A stretch of DNA of 36,295 nucleotides from Planctomycetales bacterium (GCA_020427155.1 JAGQOW010000039.1:1-36295); one strand, 5' to 3'. Shown: positions 24,677 through 33,074, counted from the first letter of the stretch. The notes: generated from the sequence alone by a model not told the origin. Numbers and translations: made by a program.

Positions 24677-25130
24677 ACCTTGGATGTCATTCTGGTGGCA
24701 CTGTCTGGCAGGCAGCTCGGCTTGCCTGTTGTTGGCGGGCCTGGCGGGTTGCGACTCGGGGCCGCAGCGGTTTTCGGTGAGCGGGGTGGTGCAATACAAC
24801 GGCGAGGAGGTTCCGGCGGGGCACTTGATTTTCACTCCCGACGGAAGGAAGGGCAACCAGGGCCCCCAGGGGGTGGCGATGGTTCAGAAGGGGGAAATCG
24901 TACAGAACGAGAACCGCCGACTGGTGGGCGGGCCCCATTGGGTAAATATCATGGCTTTTGACGGTGTGCCGTTTAACGACGGCGAGATGATCATCAACGA
25001 CGGTAAGCCGCTGCTGCCAGAGCAGGTGGTGCAGGTTGATTTACCTATGGCCGACGCCGAGTTGACGATTGATCTGATGGAAGAAGCAAAAGGCGAATAC
25101 GCGGTCAATATCGCAGTAGCAGAGGACTGA
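24666..25130 (+). CDS. Small lipoprotein of the DUF1559-partner type
   Basis: 154 residues. The lipoprotein signal is clear: hydrophobic stretch ending LLLAGLAGC with Cys as lipid site. The mature part starts with SVSGVVQYNGEEVPAGHLIFTPDG, which matches the transthyretin/carboxypeptidase regulatory-like beta-sandwich pattern (G-x-V-x-x-x-G-x-x-V-x-x-G) found in planctomycete lipoproteins encoded after DUF1559 genes. It ends with a Glu/Asp-rich tail. GGGGAG lies seven bases before the ATG, and the start overlaps the DUF1559 end by 11 bases, so translation is coupled. It probably works with the DUF1559 protein at the cell envelope; the role is inferred only from co-occurrence. Confidence 0.85.
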   Translation: MSSRPWMSFWWHCLAGSSACLLLAGLAGCDSGPQRFSVSGVVQYNGEEVPAGHLIFTPDGRKGNQGPQGVAMVQKGEIVQNENRRLVGGPHWVNIMAFDGVPFNDGEMIINDGKPLLPEQVVQVDLPMADAELTIDLMEEAKGEYAVNIAVAED

Positions 25131-25267
25131 CAAACGTTCGAAGAGGCTAAACGAACGCGATCTACTTCTCGTTCAACAAGAATTCATTCAGCGACAATTT
25201 CTGAACCAGGGCAACTTGTCAACAGTATCTAGGCGCAATGCCAAAGGCATTTCTCGGGAGGAGCATC

Positions 25268-28200
25268 ATGACAAAGATATCATTGCGATTACTCGCAACG
25301 ACGACAGCAAGTCTTTTTTTCACTTTCAGCGGCTTGGACCAGGTTGCCCAGGCGGCTCCGCCGGTGACTACCGGATTGATTGCTTCGTTTGACGGTGCGA
25401 ACGTCACGACGTCGGGAAGCGACGTCACGAGCTGGAACGACCAATCGGGTTCGGGCAACCACGCGACACAGTCGCTAAGCGGTTCGTATCCCACGCTGGT
25501 TGCCGCCGCAACGACGACCGGTACGAATGCGATCCTGTTCGACGGGACGGACGATTTTCTGGACATCGCGCCGAACCCCAGCGACTTCGACTTTACTTCG
25601 ATGACGTGGTATGTCGTCCGCAAGGCCGACTTGAATGATAACAGCCGATTGTTGACCGGCATGTACAACGATATTGATTCGTTGGTATTCGGGGATCAGT
25701 ATTCGGGGCAAGCCTGGGCATCGCTGGCAGGAAGTTCAAATCGCCACCGCGCCCTGGTGCGGGATGTGTCGAACACGTTTTTTGCCGCGGATGCGAGCAG
25801 TACGAACACAGATGCTTTTTTTGTTACCGGCGGCATGTGGGACGGGAACAGCAGTACCGACAACGTGACGGCGATATTGCACGAAAGCTCCTCCTCGCGC
25901 GTCGTCGGCACGACGAGTATTCTCGACAACCCCGAATTGAGCGGCCACCTGCGCACCCGTATTGGGGCAGGTGCAACTTACAATGATATTGGAGCGATTG
26001 AAGCGCCGAACTCGCCATTTAGCGGAATGATTGCAGAGATACTGATCTACGATCGTCTGCTCTCTCCCTCGGAACAGACTTCGGTCGAGAACTACTTGCT
26101 ATCGAAGCACATCGCTGCCGGGCCGAATACGTTTACGTGGAACTTCGACGGTTCGGGCGGCTGGGCAGATCATACGAAGTGGTCAGACAGTTATTACGCC
26201 CCTCCGGCGTCCAATGATCAGCATGCGATATTTGGCGACGCGATTGTTGGCGATTCGGACATCGTATTTGTTGACGACGATCTCACGGTTAACAGCGTAT
26301 CGTTTACGAACACATTGGGAGGCTCTTACGCCATCGGCGGTTTGGGGAAAGTGGTTTTTGATCAATCTTCCTCTTTTGCTTCGCCAACGATCGCCGTATC
26401 CGGAGGCAGCAGCCATCAGTTCCAAACGCCGGTACAGGCCCTCGATAATCTTGCGATTACAGCCGCTGGAGGGAGTCTGGATTTCAACAACCAGCTGGAC
26501 TTGTCGGGCAATACGCTTACGATCAGCGGCGACGTGAACATCAACCATAGCGCTGTGGGTAACGGTCAAATCAGCGTGACGAGCGGATCGCTGGGGACCG
26601 CCGGTTCGACGTCGATCACGGGCAGCCTTCTCAGCGCTGGCACTTTGAAAATTGATCTCGGCGCCAACAATACTGATTTCTTCAATTTCTCGGGCGCCGC
26701 GAGTTTGGCGGGCACGGTGGATGTCGAACTCGAGGCTGGTTACGTTCCCTCGGGGACCTACACGATCTTGACTGCGGCAGGCGGATTGAGTGCTGGAAGC
26801 GTCATGCTCGATCCCTCGGACACCTCGACTTTTGAATTGCTAGTGCAAGGCAACAGTTTAGTGCTCTCGGTGCTAGATGTTGAGAATGCGAATTTCGACG
26901 GAATCGGCGGCGTCGATGGGTTTGACTTCCTGGCCTGGCAACGCGGCTTTGGGAAGACCACGGGCGCAGTGCTGAGCGATGGCAATGCAGATGGAGATTC
27001 TGATGTGGACGGCAACGACCTGGCAATTTGGGAAGATCAATTTGGCACGTCAGGGGGTGGAGGAATGGCTGCTGCGACGATACCCGAGCCCAGCAGCTTG
27101 TTGCTCGTCGCGTTTGGCGCAATGGCTACCGTACTGGCGGGCCGTAAACGGCAGGCAAATTTGAGCAAAGTGCTCGTCTTGTTGTTGTGCGTAGGTCTCG
27201 GCACGATGGCAACCGAAGTTTTTGCAGCTCCCCCGATTACGACAGGCTTGATAACGCAACTGGATGCCGACACAGGGATTACTCTCGATAGCGGCGAAGT
27301 AAGCGGTTGGGCCGATCAATCGGGCAACGGCAACAATGCCTCGAATTCGGTCATCGGGGAACGGCCGGTAGTGATCTCCTCGGCCACCCCAGCCGGCACT
27401 TCGGTTCTGAGTTTCGACGGGGGAGACCTGCTCGATATTGGACCTTCAAGCGACTTCGAGTCGCAGCAGCTCACCTGGTTTGTCGTATTCCAAGCTGATG
27501 CTTTGGACAATGGACGATATATCAACGGTATGTACGAAGATGTCGACTTGGATGCGGGAGATACCTGGAGCGGACAGGCCTGGCAGAGTTTTGTGGCGTC
27601 CAGCGGCCGTCATCGCGTAAACGTACGCGACGATGCACAAGGGTTCCATGCGGCGACCTCGCCGAACAATACCATTGATGCGATTAACTACTTTATAGGC
27701 ATCGGTTCCTGGGACGGCACCAATGGCACGACCGACAACATTACGAATGTGGTTGTTGACGGTTTGGGAACGGTTACTACCTCGACTGCGGTTGCGTATG
27801 ATACCGATCCGAATGCCACGCTCCAGAAGCATTTTGCTACCCGTATAGGTGGGGCAACTGTCTACAACGTTGCGCAAACTGCCCCTGCTCCGCTGCAGAA
27901 CGGATTCGACGGTCAGATTGCAGAGGTCCTGGTTTACAACTCGCTGCTCAATTCGATCGACACGACGCAAGTGGTCAGCTATTTACTATCGAAGCACTTC
28001 ACCGGGGTACCCGTGCCGACCGAGTTTACTTGGGATTCTCCCGACTCGGCCAGTTGGACCAGTGCAACGCGTTGGACCGATAGTGCATTCGGTCCGCCGC
28101 AAACCAAGAATCAAAAGGCGATTCTGGGCGATGCCATCGGCAGTGAGAATCGCACCGTGACGATTCTTAAACCGGTAACCGTCAATGCCATCGAGTTCAA

Positions 28201-28840
28201 CAACACGTTGGGCGGTTCCTATGCGGTTGCCGGACTGGACAGGATCACGCTCGAGCAGAGCGATTCGCTGGTCGATCCTGCGATCGAGGTGCTGAGTGGC
28301 GATCACGAAATCCAGGTGGCCCTAACGCTGGCCGACGATTTGAGCGTGACAGTCACTTCCGGCTCGCTGGCATTGAACAACGAGATCAATCTGGGGGGCA
28401 ACACGCTGACTTTGTCTGGAGCGGTAAGCGTCAACCACGCGATTGTGGGCGGCGGCACGGTGGTCAACCTGGGATCCATTGCGGCAGCAACCATGGGGGC
28501 CGATTTTGTCAACGAAGGCATAATGACGATTGAACTTGACGCGCTAGGCGCCGATTCGTTCGACATCGCGGGCAACGCCACGCTGTCTGGCACGCTAGAC
28601 GTGCGGACAGCCGCAGGAGTCGAGCCAGCGGGTTCCTATACGGTGCTCACCAGCGGAGGAACTCTTGACGCAGCCAACCTGGCGCTTGATCCTTCTGACG
28701 CTGGCTTGTATCGCTTGTCGGTGAGTGGCAATAGCCTGATGTTGACTGCGATTCCCGAACCAGCCTCGCTGGCGCTGGCTTGCCTGTCAACTATGCTGTT
28801 ATTGGGCCGCCGCAAGGCTGCAAAGGGGATACGAGAATAA
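25268..28840 (+). CDS. Double PEP-CTERM protein: two LamG/beta-strand proteins fused in frame
   Basis: 1190 residues from ATG 25268 (GGAGG seven bases upstream; the earlier codon at 25238 lacks one). Half 1: signal peptide to VAQA|APP (29), LamG-like domain (GLIASFDG...WNDQSGSGNHAT, residues about 34-280), beta-strand module (WNFDGSGGWADHTKWS, TLGGSYAIGGLG), dockerin-like repeats (about 541-598), then a PEP-CTERM tail (PEP at 606-608, hydrophobic stretch, GRKR). Half 2 starts at once with a second signal-like segment (KVLVLLLCVGLG, VFA|APP at 653), then repeats the LamG and beta-strand modules without dockerin repeats, and ends in a second PEP-CTERM (PEPASLALAC...GRRK). No stop codon interrupts. 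PEP-CTERM is a sorting signal for exosortase-type processing and export. The gene lies 137 bases after the lipoprotein gene. Confidence 0.88.
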   Translation: MTKISLRLLATTTASLFFTFSGLDQVAQAAPPVTTGLIASFDGANVTTSGSDVTSWNDQSGSGNHATQSLSGSYPTLVAAATTTGTNAILFDGTDDFLDIAPNPSDFDFTSMTWYVVRKADLNDNSRLLTGMYNDIDSLVFGDQYSGQAWASLAGSSNRHRALVRDVSNTFFAADASSTNTDAFFVTGGMWDGNSSTDNVTAILHESSSSRVVGTTSILDNPELSGHLRTRIGAGATYNDIGAIEAPNSPFSGMIAEILIYDRLLSPSEQTSVENYLLSKHIAAGPNTFTWNFDGSGGWADHTKWSDSYYAPPASNDQHAIFGDAIVGDSDIVFVDDDLTVNSVSFTNTLGGSYAIGGLGKVVFDQSSSFASPTIAVSGGSSHQFQTPVQALDNLAITAAGGSLDFNNQLDLSGNTLTISGDVNINHSAVGNGQISVTSGSLGTAGSTSITGSLLSAGTLKIDLGANNTDFFNFSGAASLAGTVDVELEAGYVPSGTYTILTAAGGLSAGSVMLDPSDTSTFELLVQGNSLVLSVLDVENANFDGIGGVDGFDFLAWQRGFGKTTGAVLSDGNADGDSDVDGNDLAIWEDQFGTSGGGGMAAATIPEPSSLLLVAFGAMATVLAGRKRQANLSKVLVLLLCVGLGTMATEVFAAPPITTGLITQLDADTGITLDSGEVSGWADQSGNGNNASNSVIGERPVVISSATPAGTSVLSFDGGDLLDIGPSSDFESQQLTWFVVFQADALDNGRYINGMYEDVDLDAGDTWSGQAWQSFVASSGRHRVNVRDDAQGFHAATSPNNTIDAINYFIGIGSWDGTNGTTDNITNVVVDGLGTVTTSTAVAYDTDPNATLQKHFATRIGGATVYNVAQTAPAPLQNGFDGQIAEVLVYNSLLNSIDTTQVVSYLLSKHFTGVPVPTEFTWDSPDSASWTSATRWTDSAFGPPQTKNQKAILGDAIGSENRTVTILKPVTVNAIEFNNTLGGSYAVAGLDRITLEQSDSLVDPAIEVLSGDHEIQVALTLADDLSVTVTSGSLALNNEINLGGNTLTLSGAVSVNHAIVGGGTVVNLGSIAAATMGADFVNEGIMTIELDALGADSFDIAGNATLSGTLDVRTAAGVEPAGSYTVLTSGGTLDAANLALDPSDAGLYRLSVSGNSLMLTAIPEPASLALACLSTMLLLGRRKAAKGIRE
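25355..27079 (+). repeat. Repeat unit 1 of the double PEP-CTERM protein
   Basis: Encodes mature half 1 up to its PEP tail. Key blocks shared with unit 2 are APPVTTGLI, W-DQSG-GN-A, SGQAW-S, S-RHR, LLSKH, TLGGSYA and LSGNTLTISG. Copies differ substantially at base level, so the duplication is old. Unit 1 alone has the dockerin-like segment. Confidence 0.8.
27227..28753 (+). repeat. Repeat unit 2 of the double PEP-CTERM protein
   Basis: Encodes mature half 2 from APPITTGLI to just before its PEP tail. It follows the order of unit 1 (LamG-like, LLSKH, W-rich beta-strand module, GNTLTLSG, SYTVLTSGG, LDPSD) but goes from SVSGNSLMLT straight to the PEP tail, lacking dockerin-like repeats. Confidence 0.8.
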
Positions 28841-28984
28841 TAAGGCTGTGAGGAAACACTCCCTATTGAGAACTGCGCTGCGAACGAGTTTGGATTACAG
28901 GCGCATTAGCAGTCCGCCAGACGCAATCAGCGTTTACGGGCTAACTCGTTCCGGCGCAGGGCTCAATTATTGCTTAAGCTTACT

Positions 28985-29000
28985 GCCGGTTGGAACCGGC
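28985..29000. promoter_or_regulatory. 16-base near-perfect palindrome upstream of the sialidase-like gene
   Basis: GCCGGTT-GG-AACCGGC: two 7-base arms, exact reverse complements, around a two-base centre. It lies 52 bases before the TTG at 29053, in a 212-base gap without other features. A second short palindrome AGCCGGCT is at 29012-29019. Candidate operator or short hairpin. Confidence 0.5.
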
Positions 29001-29052
29001 CGAATGCGGAGAGCCGGCTTACGGAGCAAGAGCATCTTGAGAGGCAATTGGC

Positions 29053-32000
29053 TTGAATTGTCACACTGCGACTGTTGTGTCGCCTAGGATCGGGCGAGTT
29101 TTGCGACACTTTGGTGCTACCTCTCAATGTGGGCAGAAGTGTAGCGGGGGCCTAGAGAGTGTCCCGATCCGGCAGTCCAAGAACCGTTTGCTCCAACTCC
29201 CGCTAGCCTTTGCTGCGACCGGATTGCTGATCTTTACTCCGCAAGGCATTGTTGCTCAGACCTTGACAGACGTGCCTGGTACAGTGATCAGCCACATTCC
29301 TTATGAATCGGGCAACGAGCAGTTTGTCGGTTCTCCCTCGATCACGATCTTGTCTAACGGCGATTACATCGCCGCGCACGATTTGTTCGGTTCCGGCACA
29401 AATGAAGACCAGACGAAGATTTTTCGCTCAACCGATCAAGGCGCTTCCTGGACAGAGCAGACGACCATTTCGGGCTCCTTTTGGTCGACCGTTTTTGAAC
29501 ATAATGGGAGTCTCTATCTATGGGGGATCAAGGAAGGAACGGTCGACAAGGACATCGTGATCCGCAGGTCGACCGATTTCGGCGCCACTTGGACTTCGCC
29601 CATGGATCAGAACAGCGGCTTGTTGAAAGAAGGGGCTTATGGCAGCACGCCCAATGTACCCGTGATCCACAGCGGCCGAATCTTCATAGGAGCCGGGCGA
29701 CGGGTGATGTCGGCTGCGGTGAATGCCGATTTGCTGCGGGCGAGTTCGTGGCGATTGAGCGACGAAGCTTCGTCCGCAGGTCATCCTTTTGGAGCGGAGT
29801 TTGAATTTTTCTCGGAAGGGCAAGTCGTCGGCTCGCCCCAACTCGGCGTCCACATGCTGGCGAAGGTAAAAGACCTTCCGTACGCAGCCAAGATCGACGT
29901 CGTCGAGTCAACGGGATTGATCAACTTCGATGCATCAGCCGAATATGCTTTCCCTTCGATGCCTGGAGGCGAGAAGAAATTCGGCGCACAGTATGATGAC
30001 GTGACTGGCATGTACTATGTATTAAGCAACCCGGTGCTGGCTGCGCACGTAGGGGCTTTGGAAGATCGGCCCACGCTGATTCGAAATACGGCCGCTATAT
30101 TGTCGTCCAAAGACTTGAACCACTGGGATGTGGAAAAGTTGTTTCTTTACGGCTCGGTTCCCGAGGAACAGGCGTTTCAATACTTGAACTTCGAGATCGA
30201 TGGAAACGACCTGGCAGTAGTGTCTCGCACTGCTTTTGAAGACGGTCTGGGAGGGGCAAAAAACAACCACGACGCCAACCTGCTCACTTTTCATCGGATT
30301 GACGATTTTCGCAATGCGAAACCGCAACACGTTCTCGTGGCCGACAGCGGGAGCGACCGCGTACTGCGCTATGAAATCACTGCAGGTAACGAATGGGCCC
30401 CCCTGGGTAGTTTTACTCAGGGCACCACATTTGACGGCCAAGCGTTGTCCAACCCGGTCGGTATTGCCCAATCACCGGGCGGCGACGTATTCATCGCAGA
30501 CAAAACGAGCACCACGGGGCGCGTGCTGCGGTTTGATTCCTCGGGAAACTTTCTGGAAACAACGGCCGTTCAAGGCATCGACTTTACCGGCGATCCGGAA
30601 GGGCTTGCCGTAGGGCCCGACGGGCAGGTGTACTTGTCGGTCGCGTTTGGAGACGACTCGGATAAGATCTACAAAATCGATCCGGATCTGGGCAGTGTGT
30701 CTACCTTTGTCGACACCAGCTTTGCAATGGGACAATCGCTAAGCAATCCGCGCGGTCTCGGATTTGCGCCCAACGGCGACCTGTATGTTGCGGACCGCAA
30801 CAGCGACGCGATTCGCCGCTTTCGCGGCGACGACGGCGCCTACTTGGGCGATATCCTTTCGCCCCGCCAACCACAGGCATTGGCCTGGGACGATACGAAC
30901 AACCAATTCGTTTTCTCGCAGCGTACGACAAGCACGGATACCGACATCCTGACTACCGACGCCAGCGGCGCTTTGTCGCAAGTTGTTTATACCGACACGG
31001 ACATTGGCCTGGCCCTGGGGGCGGTGGCGGTGGGGGGCGAGATCTTTTGGACCGACTTTGCCAATGATCTCATCTATCAGGCTCAACCGGGGCAAACCAA
31101 GCGGGTGGTGGTAGGCAGCGGGCTTAACAATCCCACTTATCTGGCTGCGGTGGAGAATGTCGGTCTCGATGCGGGTGAATCGACCTGGAGTCAAATTGGC
31201 TCGGGCGAATGGGATGATCTTGCCAATTGGTACTACTGGGGGCGTGCGGATACGAGCGACGATCTGGCGATCTTCGGCAGCGCCGCGGGTGCGCCGGCAA
31301 CCGTAACGGTTGGTGGATCGTTTTCGGTGCGCGGGTTGCGCTTTCGCAATCCTGCTTCCTATACGATTGCCGGGACGGGCAAATTGACGCTCGCTTCGTC
31401 GCAAGGTTTGGCGACGGTCGAGGTCTGTGTTGGGAGCCATGTACTGGATGTCGAACTTCTGCTGGCGGAGGATACTCGAGTTGTGGTCGACTCGGTGGCG
31501 GCGCTTGCCGTTCAAAGTGCGCTCGACCTGAATGGCAAGCTGCTTCAGATAGCCGGCACGGGATCGTTTTCGGTTTCGGGCGACTTGAAACTGGACGGAG
31601 GTAGGATTGCTATCGACCAGGCTTCGCAACTTACTTTTGCTCCGGGAATTAACCCAGTGCTGGATGGCGAGTTGGAGCTGCTTGTTGACGAGCCACAACT
31701 GCTGGTCGCTGGCAATACTTTTACGATTCTAGCCGGGACTGCGTGGCTTGGCGGCAACATGTTCAGTGACTTGGTCCTCCCTCCGCTGCCGTCGGGATTG
31801 TTCTGGGATCTGACCGATCTTTACAGTGCCGGTACTGTTGCCGTCGAGACGGCTCCGCCCGGAGACTTTGATAGCGACGGCGACGTCGACGCGACTGACT
31901 TGACTTATTGGCAGAGCAACTTCGGCCTTGCCAGCGGAGCCACGCGCGTTGAGGGAGATGCGGACGAGGACGGTGATGTCGATGCTTACGACTACCTGAT

Positions 32001-32172
32001 CTGGCAACGGAACTTTACCGGTTCGACTGCCCCGTTATCTCCTCCCGCGGCAGCTGCGCTGCCAGAGCCTTCTGCTTTGGCGCTACTGGTAGTGCTAATA
32101 GCCTGCGTCCAATTCCAAGGACGCACAAGCTGCCTCACAAGCCGGCGCGAGAAGGGAAGGCTTGTTAGTTAG
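29053..32172 (+). CDS. Sialidase/NHL propeller protein with dockerin-like repeats and PEP-CTERM tail
   Basis: Up to 1039 residues. The start is uncertain: the frame opens at TTG 29053, with GTG 29077 and TTG 29101 also in frame and no ATG; a signal peptide (QSKNRLLQLPLAFAATGLLIF, to VAQ) lies some 40 residues in. Next is a propeller with two Asp boxes (STDQGASW, STDFGATW), typical of sialidase/BNR folds. About residues 430-690 hold NHL-like units (LSNPVGIAQSPGGDVFIAD, LSNPRGLGFAPNGDLYVAD). Then comes a W-rich beta-strand module like those in the preceding gene (GSGEWDDLANW), dockerin-like repeats (GDFDSDGDVDATDLTYW, GDADEDGDVDAYDYLIW) and a PEP tail (LPEPSALALL) ending in basic residues. Probably exported; glycosidase activity is not shown, as catalytic residues cannot be assigned by eye. 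Confidence 0.82.
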   Translation: MNCHTATVVSPRIGRVLRHFGATSQCGQKCSGGLESVPIRQSKNRLLQLPLAFAATGLLIFTPQGIVAQTLTDVPGTVISHIPYESGNEQFVGSPSITILSNGDYIAAHDLFGSGTNEDQTKIFRSTDQGASWTEQTTISGSFWSTVFEHNGSLYLWGIKEGTVDKDIVIRRSTDFGATWTSPMDQNSGLLKEGAYGSTPNVPVIHSGRIFIGAGRRVMSAAVNADLLRASSWRLSDEASSAGHPFGAEFEFFSEGQVVGSPQLGVHMLAKVKDLPYAAKIDVVESTGLINFDASAEYAFPSMPGGEKKFGAQYDDVTGMYYVLSNPVLAAHVGALEDRPTLIRNTAAILSSKDLNHWDVEKLFLYGSVPEEQAFQYLNFEIDGNDLAVVSRTAFEDGLGGAKNNHDANLLTFHRIDDFRNAKPQHVLVADSGSDRVLRYEITAGNEWAPLGSFTQGTTFDGQALSNPVGIAQSPGGDVFIADKTSTTGRVLRFDSSGNFLETTAVQGIDFTGDPEGLAVGPDGQVYLSVAFGDDSDKIYKIDPDLGSVSTFVDTSFAMGQSLSNPRGLGFAPNGDLYVADRNSDAIRRFRGDDGAYLGDILSPRQPQALAWDDTNNQFVFSQRTTSTDTDILTTDASGALSQVVYTDTDIGLALGAVAVGGEIFWTDFANDLIYQAQPGQTKRVVVGSGLNNPTYLAAVENVGLDAGESTWSQIGSGEWDDLANWYYWGRADTSDDLAIFGSAAGAPATVTVGGSFSVRGLRFRNPASYTIAGTGKLTLASSQGLATVEVCVGSHVLDVELLLAEDTRVVVDSVAALAVQSALDLNGKLLQIAGTGSFSVSGDLKLDGGRIAIDQASQLTFAPGINPVLDGELELLVDEPQLLVAGNTFTILAGTAWLGGNMFSDLVLPPLPSGLFWDLTDLYSAGTVAVETAPPGDFDSDGDVDATDLTYWQSNFGLASGATRVEGDADEDGDVDAYDYLIWQRNFTGSTAPLSPPAAAALPEPSALALLVVLIACVQFQGRTSCLTSRREKGRLVS

Positions 32173-32184
32173 AGCAGGCAAGCA

Positions 32185-32201
32185 AGTAGACGCGTGCTAC
32201 T
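32185..32201. terminator. Short inverted repeat between convergent genes
   Basis: AGTAG / CTACT 5-bp arms around ACGCGTG, between the stop of the sialidase-like gene (32172) and overlapping the stop codon of the second GntR gene (32197). No T tract; weak candidate. Confidence 0.25.
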
Positions 32202-32940
32202 CAAAGGTCAAGTCGCTGAGCAGAAATGCCGGCAAGTCGAGGCCGCTGAGACTTGCTCGATCGCTGTTATCGGACAATTCGTCGATGGTAGAAATCTGCG
32301 AGGAGATACGAATATGGTTGGTTAGCAGTTCAACTGCCAGTTTAGCGTCCTTATTCTCCAGGGCCTCGACGATCGCCTTATGGCCGTGATTGGCCGTTTC
32401 TGCGCGTTCTAATGTGTGGTTGCCCCGCCGGGCTTGGAAGACGTGGGCCACGGTGCCGGTCCGTTGGGCGACTTTGAGAAGTTTCTTGTTTCCTGCGGCG
32501 GCAATAATGAGCAAGTGAAAGGCCATGTCGGCAGCCAGAAAGCAACGCAGCGACTCGCCTTCGAGGCTCGTCTTGCCAGCCTGACGCGCTTGTGCCACTT
32601 CCTGATCGATTTTTCCGCAAAGGGCTTTCATGTCGCGAAGTGTTTCCTGGCGAATCCGCTCAGCGCCCTTCTGAATGGCAAACACCTCGAGAGCTTCGCG
32701 CACTTCGAACAACTCGAGCAATTCTTCCGCCGGGATATCGCGCACGATGGTTCCATAGCGCGGGATCTGTTGAACCAGGCCATCTTCAGCCAGGCGTCGC
32801 AATGCTTCGCCGATGGGAGTTCTGCTGCAACCTAGCTCTTTGGCGATTGCCGCTTCCGAAATCACATCACCTGGGGCGAGGGTCCCGTTGGTGATTTGAC
32901 TATGCACATGATGGTATGCGCTTTTTGTTCGAGCTGTCAC
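32197..32940 (-). CDS. GntR family transcriptional regulator (FCD/FadR type), right copy
   Basis: 247 residues from a GTG start at 32940, chosen because AGGA lies ten bases upstream and the protein then begins TARTKSAYHHVHSQI, where homology starts; the frame is open to 33006. Winged helix-turn-helix: VISEAAIAKELGCSRTPIGEALRRLAEDGL with recognition helix SRTPIGEALRRL and wing PRYGTIVRD. FCD domain: DMAFHLLII, HGHKAIVEAL and LLTNHI carry the expected Asp and His ligands. It is very similar in both domains to the regulator at 22788-23573 (shared AFHL, AA-N, LK, VF-RR, EAL). It is convergent with the sialidase-like gene with a 24-base gap. It closes the locus on the right. Confidence 0.91.
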   Translation of the reverse strand: MTARTKSAYHHVHSQITNGTLAPGDVISEAAIAKELGCSRTPIGEALRRLAEDGLVQQIPRYGTIVRDIPAEELLELFEVREALEVFAIQKGAERIRQETLRDMKALCGKIDQEVAQARQAGKTSLEGESLRCFLAADMAFHLLIIAAAGNKKLLKVAQRTGTVAHVFQARRGNHTLERAETANHGHKAIVEALENKDAKLAVELLTNHIRISSQISTIDELSDNSDRASLSGLDLPAFLLSDLTFE

Positions 32941-33057
32941 GACGAGCAATTCCTGAGAATACGACTTTGGTCTCCGAGTAGCACACGGTCTTCTCAGGCG
33001 ACCCAAAAAGCATTGATGGCCGAGCCGGTAGGGGGTAAATGAGAACGGCTCTGGCAG

Positions 33058-33074
33058 CTAGTATGCCAGTAGAA
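33058..33074 (-). promoter_or_regulatory. Candidate GntR operator, matching the left regulator's promoter
   Basis: Minus strand TTCTACTGGCATACTAG matches TTCTGCTGGAATACCAG at 22746-22762 in 14 of 17 positions. The core CTGG-NATA-CYAG is near-palindromic. A CCAG half-site lies 11 bases upstream (33084-33081), just after the -35, as in the left promoter where the gap is 20. Confidence 0.65.

Noticed and set aside
23945..24856. 303-codon minus-strand frame over the DUF1559 and lipoprotein genes
   Set aside because: Antisense shadow without signal or motif; spans the coupled junction of two real genes.
25135..25157. CGTTCG / CGAACG inverted repeat after the lipoprotein gene
   Set aside because: Six-base arms with an 11-base loop and no T tract; could occur by chance.
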